From contig BEIQ01000003.1 in assembly GCA_002898275.1 (NCBI GenBank), forward strand, positions 186,001-250,000: a stretch of 64,000 nt of DNA. Reading direction: 5' to 3'. The notes below the pieces were generated by a model. That model searched no databases and had not been told where the DNA came from. It saw nothing but the letters and a program-made list of their open reading frames with translations. This document shows, piece by piece, positions 58,596 through 64,000 of this stretch. Each line of letters opens with the position of its first letter. Position 1 is the first letter of the stretch. This DNA comes from a bacterium HR40. GTDB lineage: Bacteria; Pseudomonadota; Alphaproteobacteria; Geminicoccales; Geminicoccaceae. Made by a program: the position numbers and the translations under genes.

Positions 58596-61268
58596 TCAAG
58601 CGAGGCTCAGCACCACCTCGACGACCTCCGGCTTTCCCTCGACCGGTCGCCGTGCGAAGCCGAAGTGTTCGGCGAGGGCGAGCATGCGGTGGTTCTCGAT
58701 CAGCACTTCGCCCCAGAGCTCGCGCACACCCATGCGTTGGGCGTGTTCGATCAGGGTCTGCAGCAGCCTGAGGCCCAGGCCGCGTTCCTTGACGTCGCTG
58801 CGGACGAGCAGGGCGAATTCGGCGCGCCCGCGATCGGGATCGGCGGCCAGCCGACCCACCCCCCACATGCCGTCCTCGCGCCCCTCGGGGAAAGCGACGA
58901 AGGCCATCTCACGGTCGTAGTCGATCTGGGTGAGGCGGGCGGCGAGGGCCGGCGGCAGCTCTTTCATGGGGGCGAAGAAGCGCAGGCGCAGGTCCTCGAG
59001 GTCGCTTTGCGCGATCATTTCCTGGAGCGCTCGCGCATCCTCGGGCCGAATCGGCCGCAAGCGTACCGGTGTTCCGTCGCGAAGAGTCACGAGCCGCTCC
59101 AGTTCCCGCGGATAGGGTTTGATGGCGAGGCGAGCGGTGCCCCGGAGCTGGGGTTCGCGCACCCGGATGCGGGCATCGAGGGCCAGGACACCGTTGGCGT
59201 TCGCCAGGAGCGGATTGATGTCCATCTCGTCGATCAGGTCCTGGTCGACCACGAGCTGGCCCAGCTTGACGAGGGTGAGGGCGATGGCGTCGATGGCTGC
59301 GGGCGGCCGGTTTCGCCAGCCTTGCAGCAACCGCCACACCCGTGTTCGCGCCATGGTGCGGCGAGCGAGCTCGAGATTGAGGGGCGGCAGCGCCACGGCG
59401 TGGTCGCGCAGCACTTCCACCGCGATGCCACCGGCGCCAAAGAGCAGCACCGGGCCGAAGAGCGGGTCGGTGCGCGCGCCGAGCACCAGTTCGACACTGT
59501 TGGGCATGCTCGCCATTTCCTGGACCGCAAAGCCCAGGATGCGCGCTTCGGGACGGATGCGCGCGACGTTCCTCGACATGCGGTGTGCCGCCTCGCGGAC
59601 GGCGTCCGGCGTCTCCAGACCGAGCTCGACCCCGCCGACATCGGATTTGTGGATGATGTCGGGGGACACGATCTTGAGGGCCACCGGCACGCCGAAACGC
59701 TGAGCAGCGCGCACGGCTGCCTCGATATCGGAGGCCTCGACCGTACGCACGGTGGGAATGGCGTAGGCCTCGAGCACTTCCTTGGCCTCGGGCTCGGTCA
59801 ACCATTCCCGACCCTCCGCCAGCACCCGAGCCAGGATCTCGCGCGCCCGGGCGGGATCGATCCGATGGTCGAGGTCGACGGCACTCGGCACTTCGAGGAG
59901 GAGCTGCTGATTGCGGCGATAGCGCACGAGATGGACGAAGCCCTGCACCGCCTCGCGTGGCGTATCGTACGTGGCAATTCCGGCCTCGACGAACCGTCGG
60001 CGCGCCTCTTTCGCACTCGCCTCGCCAAGCCAGCAGGTGAAGATGGGCTTGTGCCCGCCGCGCGCAGCCGCCACCACCGCCTCGGCGCATTCGACCCCAT
60101 CGGCCACGGCGGTCGGACAGTTCATGACCAGAAGGGCATCCACCTCGGGATCGGCGAGGACCGCCTCGACGGCAGCGAGATAGCGAGCGCCGTTGGCATC
60201 CCCGAGGATGTCGACCGGGTTGCCACCACTCCAATGGGGAGGCAGCTGCGCGCCGAGCCGCTCGACGGTCTCCGGCTGCAATTCGGCGAGCCGCCCACCG
60301 AGCGCGATCAGTGTGTCGGTGGCCAGCACACCCAGGCCGCCGCCATTCGAGACGATGGCCAGCCGGTCGCCGTGGACGGCGAGGCCGGTGCCCAGGGTCT
60401 CGACCGCAGCGAAGAGCTCGTCGAGATCGAAGACCCGAAGCATACCGGCGCGCTCGAAGGCCGCCTCATAGACCTCGTCCTCGCCGGCGAGAGCGCCGGT
60501 ATGGGAGGCCGCCGCCTTCGCCGCTTGACCGCTGCGGCCAGCTTTGATCACCACGACCGGCTTGGTACGGGCTGCGGCACGCGCCGCCGACATGAACTTG
60601 CGCGCCTGGGTGACGGCCTCGACATAGAGCAGGATCGCCCGGGTCTGCGGATCGGTCAGCAGGAAGTCGAGCATGTCGCCGAAATCGACGTCCGCCATGC
60701 CGCCCAGCGAGACCATACAGGAGAATCCGATCCGCCGGGCGCTGGCCCAGTCGAGGACGGTCGACAGCACCGCTCCGGACTGCGAGACGAAGGCCAGATC
60801 CCCCGCGAGGGGTGGTCGGTGGAGAAAGCTCGCATCGAGACCGCGACGCGGGACCACGACGCCGATGCCGTTGGGGCCGACAATGCGCAGCAGATGCGGC
60901 CGCGCCGCCTCCAGCATGGCCTGCTGCAATGCCCGGCCTTCCGCTCCGCGCTCGGCGAAACCAGCGCTCACCACGATCGCACCGCGGGTACCGCGCCGGC
61001 CGAGTTCGGCGACGATATTCGGCACCGACGGCGCGGGAGTGGCGATGACCGCGAGGTCCGGGGCAAAGGGCAGCTCGGCCACCGAGGGGTAGGTGAGAAC
61101 GCCGTGGACGGCGCGTGCGTGGGGATTGACGGGCAAGATTGGCCCGTCGAAGCCCCCCCGCACCAGATTGCGGACGAGCAGATGGCCCACCGCATGGGGC
61201 TCCCGACTGGCGCCGATCACGGCGACCGACCTGGGCTCGAAGATCGCATCGAGGTTGCGGATCGACAT
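58596..61268 (-). CDS. ADP-forming acetate/acyl-CoA ligase fused to a GNAT acetyltransferase
   Basis: An 890-residue protein with the order CoA-binding Rossmann (1-130, SVAVIGAS), succinyl-CoA-ligase-like (to about 450), ATP-grasp (about 480-690) and a C-terminal GNAT domain (about 730-890, with RSDVKERGLGLRLLQTLIEHA). This architecture is that of Pat/PatZ protein acetyltransferases and of bifunctional acetate-CoA ligases. The segment KAAASHTGALAG keeps the His that is phosphorylated in active NDP-forming ligases, so the ligase half may be catalytic (inference). A TGC-rich palindrome lies 46 bp before the start. The ATG at 61268 gives the family start MSIRNLDAIFEPRS. Confidence 0.9.
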   Translation of the reverse strand: MSIRNLDAIFEPRSVAVIGASREPHAVGHLLVRNLVRGGFDGPILPVNPHARAVHGVLTYPSVAELPFAPDLAVIATPAPSVPNIVAELGRRGTRGAIVVSAGFAERGAEGRALQQAMLEAARPHLLRIVGPNGIGVVVPRRGLDASFLHRPPLAGDLAFVSQSGAVLSTVLDWASARRIGFSCMVSLGGMADVDFGDMLDFLLTDPQTRAILLYVEAVTQARKFMSAARAAARTKPVVVIKAGRSGQAAKAAASHTGALAGEDEVYEAAFERAGMLRVFDLDELFAAVETLGTGLAVHGDRLAIVSNGGGLGVLATDTLIALGGRLAELQPETVERLGAQLPPHWSGGNPVDILGDANGARYLAAVEAVLADPEVDALLVMNCPTAVADGVECAEAVVAAARGGHKPIFTCWLGEASAKEARRRFVEAGIATYDTPREAVQGFVHLVRYRRNQQLLLEVPSAVDLDHRIDPARAREILARVLAEGREWLTEPEAKEVLEAYAIPTVRTVEASDIEAAVRAAQRFGVPVALKIVSPDIIHKSDVGGVELGLETPDAVREAAHRMSRNVARIRPEARILGFAVQEMASMPNSVELVLGARTDPLFGPVLLFGAGGIAVEVLRDHAVALPPLNLELARRTMARTRVWRLLQGWRNRPPAAIDAIALTLVKLGQLVVDQDLIDEMDINPLLANANGVLALDARIRVREPQLRGTARLAIKPYPRELERLVTLRDGTPVRLRPIRPEDARALQEMIAQSDLEDLRLRFFAPMKELPPALAARLTQIDYDREMAFVAFPEGREDGMWGVGRLAADPDRGRAEFALLVRSDVKERGLGLRLLQTLIEHAQRMGVRELWGEVLIENHRMLALAEHFGFARRPVEGKPEVVEVVLSLA

Positions 61269-61611
61269 GGCGCCCTCTGATCTCGCTCTCCGTCGGCGGG
61301 GCCCGATCCCCTTTTGCTGCACTGCAACATAAGGGCCGCCCACGACGGTGGAAAGGCACCGCTAGGCCTTCCTGCCATGCGCCAGAGGCAGAACGGGTCG
61401 CCGCCGGAGGACACGGGATCGCGCTGTGGCGGCCTGCGCCCTAGCGAGGGGAACAGGGGACTGCGGCGGCAGCCCCTGTCGCGACGACCGCGCGGTGGAC
61501 ATGGGGAGACCGCCGGAGCCACCGATGGGCGCTGCTCGAGCGTGCAGGCTCTTTACGCCCGGCGACGGCGCGGGCACGATGTCGGCGCGAGACATCATTT
61601 CGGGGAAGAGC
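61269..61611. other. 343 bp intergenic region between the ligase and glutamine-synthetase-like genes
   Basis: The region separates divergent genes. It contains the TGC-rich palindrome at 61314-61327 and otherwise shows no convincing gene or RNA. In-frame ATGs at 61579 and further upstream extend the glutamine-synthetase-like frame but lack good ribosome-binding sites. Confidence 0.5.
61314..61327. promoter_or_regulatory. TGC-rich palindromic site resembling PhaR operators
   Basis: TTGCTGCACTGCAA, a TTGC-N6-GCAA dyad rich in TGC, lies 46 bp before the acyl-CoA ligase start. PhaR, the polyhydroxyalkanoate regulator of alphaproteobacteria such as Paracoccus, binds TGC-rich sites of this kind. 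On the reverse strand TTATGT adjoins it and could be a -10. Confidence 0.5.
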
Positions 61612-62970
61612 ATGCGCGGGAAAATGACATTGGAGGAGCTCGAGGAGCTCGTCGGCGCCGGCGAGATCGATACCGTGGTAGCGGCATTCACCGATATGCA
61701 GGGTCGGCTGATCGGCAAGCGGGTCACCGGTCGCTACTTCCTCGATCGCGTGCATCGGGAATGGCACGCCTGCAACTATCTGCTGGCGCTGGACATGGAC
61801 ATGGAGCCGGTGCCCGGCTTCAAGGTGGCATCGTGGGAGCGTGGCTACGGCGATTTCACCATCCGACCCGATCTCTCGACCCTTCGCCGTCTGCCATGGC
61901 TTCCGGGCACCGCTCTCGTGCTCGGGGACGTGTGCGACGAAGAAGGCAACGAGCTCGCCCACAGCCCGCGCACCATTCTCAAGCGTCAGCTGGCGCGGCT
62001 GCGCGAGCGGGGCATGCTCGCCAAGATGGCATCCGAGCTCGAGTTCTACGTCTTCGACGATGACTACCGAACCTGCCGCGACAAGGAATATCGCAACCTG
62101 CGCACCGCCGGTTGGTACATCGAGGACTACCACGTCTTCGAGACCACCAAGCGCGAGTCCCTCATGCGGGCCATCCGCAACGGCATGGACAATGCCGGCG
62201 TGCCGGTCGAGTTCTCCAAGGGCGAGTGGGGCCCGGGCCAGGAAGAACTCAATCTCGTCTATGCCGAGGCCTTGGAGATGGCCGATCGCCACGTGATCTA
62301 CAAAAACGGCGTCAAAGAGATCGCCCACCAGCAGGGCAAGGCCATCACTTTCATGGCCAAGTGGCGGAAAGATCTCGCCGGCAGTTCATGCCACATCCAT
62401 ACGAGCCTGTGGTACGCCGACGGCGACAAGCCCGCCTTCACCGACGAACATGGCCACGAGACGGATCTCTTTCGCTGGTTCCTCGGTGGCAATCTGGCTC
62501 TCGCCCGCGAGTACTGCGTCTTCCTCGCTCCCTACATCAATTCCTACAAGCGTTTCCAGGCTGGCTCCTTCGCTCCGACCCATATCGTTTGGAGCCGCGA
62601 CAACCGCACCGCCGGCTTCCGGATCGTCGGGCATGGGCCCTCGACGCGCATCGAGTGCCGAATGCCCGGTGCCGACGTCAATCCCTATCTCGCCTATGCC
62701 GCCCTCATCGCGTCGGGGCTCTATGGCGTCGACCACCGCCTCGACCCAGGTCCGGAGTTCCGCGGCGACGCCTATCGTTCGGGCGAGGTACCCTCTCTGC
62801 CCCACACGCTGCGCGAGGCAGCGGAACTGCTCGATCGCTCGCAAGCGATGCGCGAGGCCCTCGGGGATCTCGTGGTCGATCATTACGTTCACGCCGCGCG
62901 CTGGGAAGTCTCGGTCTTCGATCAGGTGGTCACCGACTGGGAACTCGTCCGTTATTTCGAGCGTGCCTGA
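61612..62970 (+). CDS. Glutamine synthetase-family ligase (PuuA/FluG-like)
   Basis: A 452-residue glutamine-synthetase-fold enzyme: N-terminal beta-Grasp with DTVVAAFTDMQGRLIGKRVTGRYF, and the catalytic domain with metal Glu in ASELEFYVF, EWGPGQEELNLVYAEAL, GSSCHIHTSLW and RIECRMPGADVNPYLAYAALIA. The loop regions and length put it with the gamma-glutamyl-polyamine/aminoalcohol ligases rather than housekeeping GlnA. The substrate amine is unknown. I chose the ATG at 61612 because GGGGAAG precedes it; ATGs at 61579 and 61624 are alternatives. A TenA-family gene follows 12 bp later. Confidence 0.86.
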   Translation: MRGKMTLEELEELVGAGEIDTVVAAFTDMQGRLIGKRVTGRYFLDRVHREWHACNYLLALDMDMEPVPGFKVASWERGYGDFTIRPDLSTLRRLPWLPGTALVLGDVCDEEGNELAHSPRTILKRQLARLRERGMLAKMASELEFYVFDDDYRTCRDKEYRNLRTAGWYIEDYHVFETTKRESLMRAIRNGMDNAGVPVEFSKGEWGPGQEELNLVYAEALEMADRHVIYKNGVKEIAHQQGKAITFMAKWRKDLAGSSCHIHTSLWYADGDKPAFTDEHGHETDLFRWFLGGNLALAREYCVFLAPYINSYKRFQAGSFAPTHIVWSRDNRTAGFRIVGHGPSTRIECRMPGADVNPYLAYAALIASGLYGVDHRLDPGPEFRGDAYRSGEVPSLPHTLREAAELLDRSQAMREALGDLVVDHYVHAARWEVSVFDQVVTDWELVRYFERA

Positions 62971-62982
62971 GGGAATGCGGCC

Positions 62983-63645
62983 GTGTCGTTCGCGCAGCGA
63001 ATGTGGGAGCAGGTGGGCGACATCTATGCCCGCATCATCGACCACCCGTTCAACTGCGAACTGGCAGCTGGCGTCCTCGCGCGCGAACGATTCATCCACT
63101 ATCTGATCCAGGATGCCCACTATCTCGGCTTTTTCGCCCGGGCGCTGGCAGCCGCTGCCGCCCGGGCGCCCACAGCGCCCGGTCAGGTGCTCCTTTCCCA
63201 CTGCGCGCACGATGCCATCGTCGTCGAACGGTCGCTGCACGAGGGCTTCTTTGCCGACTACGGCATCGGCGAGACCGAGTGGCAGGCGACAGCGCCCTCG
63301 CCCACCTGCTTCGCCTATGGCCACTGGCTCGTGTCGGTCGCCCATATCGAAGCCTGGTGCGTCGGTCTCGGGGCGCTGCTCCCCTGCTTTTGGATCTATC
63401 ACGAGGTGGGACGGCATCTCTATCGGATAGCGGTCACGCCCAACCGCTACCAGAAATGGATCGACACCTACGCCGACGAGGCTTTTGCGCGCATCGTGCG
63501 CGAAGTGGCGAGCCTCACCGATGCCGCTTACGAGGGCGCATCCAAGGACGAACAACGCGCGATGCGCGAGGCCTATGTCATGGCCACGCGCCTCGAGTGG
63601 ATGTTTTGGGACGCGGCCTGGCGGCTCGAACGGTGGCCCCTGTGA
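62983..63645 (+). CDS. tenA: TenA-family protein (thiaminase II / aminopyrimidine aminohydrolase-like)
   Basis: The 220-residue all-helical protein carries the TenA active-site segment ALLPCFWIYHEVG with Cys135, in the same position as the catalytic Cys of Bacillus TenA. The family salvages thiamine by hydrolysing aminomethyl-pyrimidine; some members act on other amines. It starts at a GTG 12 bp after the glutamine-synthetase-like stop, so the two are co-transcribed, an arrangement that argues for a shared amine-related substrate. No other thiamine gene is near. Confidence 0.88.
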   Translation: MSFAQRMWEQVGDIYARIIDHPFNCELAAGVLARERFIHYLIQDAHYLGFFARALAAAAARAPTAPGQVLLSHCAHDAIVVERSLHEGFFADYGIGETEWQATAPSPTCFAYGHWLVSVAHIEAWCVGLGALLPCFWIYHEVGRHLYRIAVTPNRYQKWIDTYADEAFARIVREVASLTDAAYEGASKDEQRAMREAYVMATRLEWMFWDAAWRLERWPL

Positions 63646-63654
63646 GGGCCGGCC

Positions 63655-63900
63655 TCAGGCCATGCCGATGGCCGCCTTGTAGAGCTCGAGCAGTTCCTCC
63701 TGCTCGCCCCGCTCGTGCGGCTTCATGCGTCTCAAGCGGATGAGCTGGCGCATCACCCGCACGTCGAAACCCTCGCTGCGCGCTTCGGCATAGACTTCGC
63801 GAATCTGCTCGAGCAGTTCCCGTTTTTCGTCCTCGAGTCGCTCGATGCGTTCGACAAAGCTCCTGAGCCGGTCACCGGCGATGCCGCCGACATCCGCCAT
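63655..63900 (-). CDS. gapR: Nucleoid-associated protein GapR (DUF2312)
   Basis: This 81-residue coiled-coil DNA-binding protein matches GapR: DRLRSFVERIERLEDEKRELLEQIREVYAEARSEG (about 10-44), then FDVRVMRQLIRLRRM and HERGEQEELLELYKAAIG. In Caulobacter it tracks overtwisted DNA ahead of replication and transcription. It is widespread in alphaproteobacteria and supports that assignment. It converges on tenA with 9 bp between stops. The last 100 bases of the window are its upstream region. Confidence 0.93.
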   Translation of the reverse strand: MADVGGIAGDRLRSFVERIERLEDEKRELLEQIREVYAEARSEGFDVRVMRQLIRLRRMKPHERGEQEELLELYKAAIGMA

Positions 63901-64000
63901 CGCTCGTGCTCTCCACGACAGATCCGATCACCCCTTGCACCGGCTCGGACCACCGGGAGTCGGGTCAAGGGTTGGCGCGACAACGACCTCAGCCGTCGAG

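Overview
The window is a 64 kb piece of a GC-rich chromosome with dense, mostly short-spaced genes. The gene content (gapR, yqeY-dnaG-rpoD, sdhE beside mfd and recG, mbfA, hmgA next to a fumarylacetoacetase-like gene, TRAP transporters, tRNA genes with encoded CCA) points to an alphaproteobacterium, probably close to Rhodospirillales. It is a methylotroph or facultative methylotroph: the left end carries mtdB (tetrahydromethanopterin-linked C1 oxidation, cut by the window edge), a CitG-like gene and xoxF, a lanthanide-type PQQ methanol dehydrogenase.

Layout. 1-10.9 kb is the C1 block: mtdB and a divergent CitG-like gene; a leftward operon of two membrane-anchored coiled-coil proteins, a zinc metallohydrolase and a SoxYZ-like carrier; divergent xoxF with a strong terminator; a small exported protein; a membrane protein; a HerA-like ATPase. 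10.9-20.3 kb is catabolic and accessory: hydratase, M20 peptidase, racemase-like protein, nitrilase, tRNA-Asp, the hmgA/FAH pair with a divergent marR and its palindromic operator, tRNA-Leu, an RTX-repeat protein and two hypotheticals. 20.3-38.4 kb is largely housekeeping: thioesterase, leucyl aminopeptidase, valS, an AhpD-like protein, mfd-sdhE, recG, a small pilin-like gene, dusA-rnd, aspS, a DUF502 protein and the iron exporter mbfA. 38.5-45.5 kb is a carboxylate-use cluster: SDR, TRAP dctPQM, a DUF6455-type protein behind an FNR/FixK-like box, aldehyde dehydrogenase and a 3-hydroxyacid dehydrogenase. 45.6-54.7 kb holds yqeY-dnaG-rpoD, a lone ccmC, aconitase and a periplasmic polyamine-type binding protein. 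54.7-64 kb has a 510 bp stretch without a convincing gene, two overlapping unknown genes, a lipoprotein serine protease, an ADP-forming acyl-CoA ligase/GNAT fusion, a glutamine-synthetase-like gene followed by tenA, and gapR.

The most unusual object is the pair of coiled-coil genes at 3424-6128. Both carry a motif close to RLAVLGExER repeated at exactly 42 residues (six heptads), and both sit in one operon with quinoprotein-associated SoxYZ/metallohydrolase genes, back to back with xoxF. No insertion sequence, prophage, CRISPR array or rRNA was seen.
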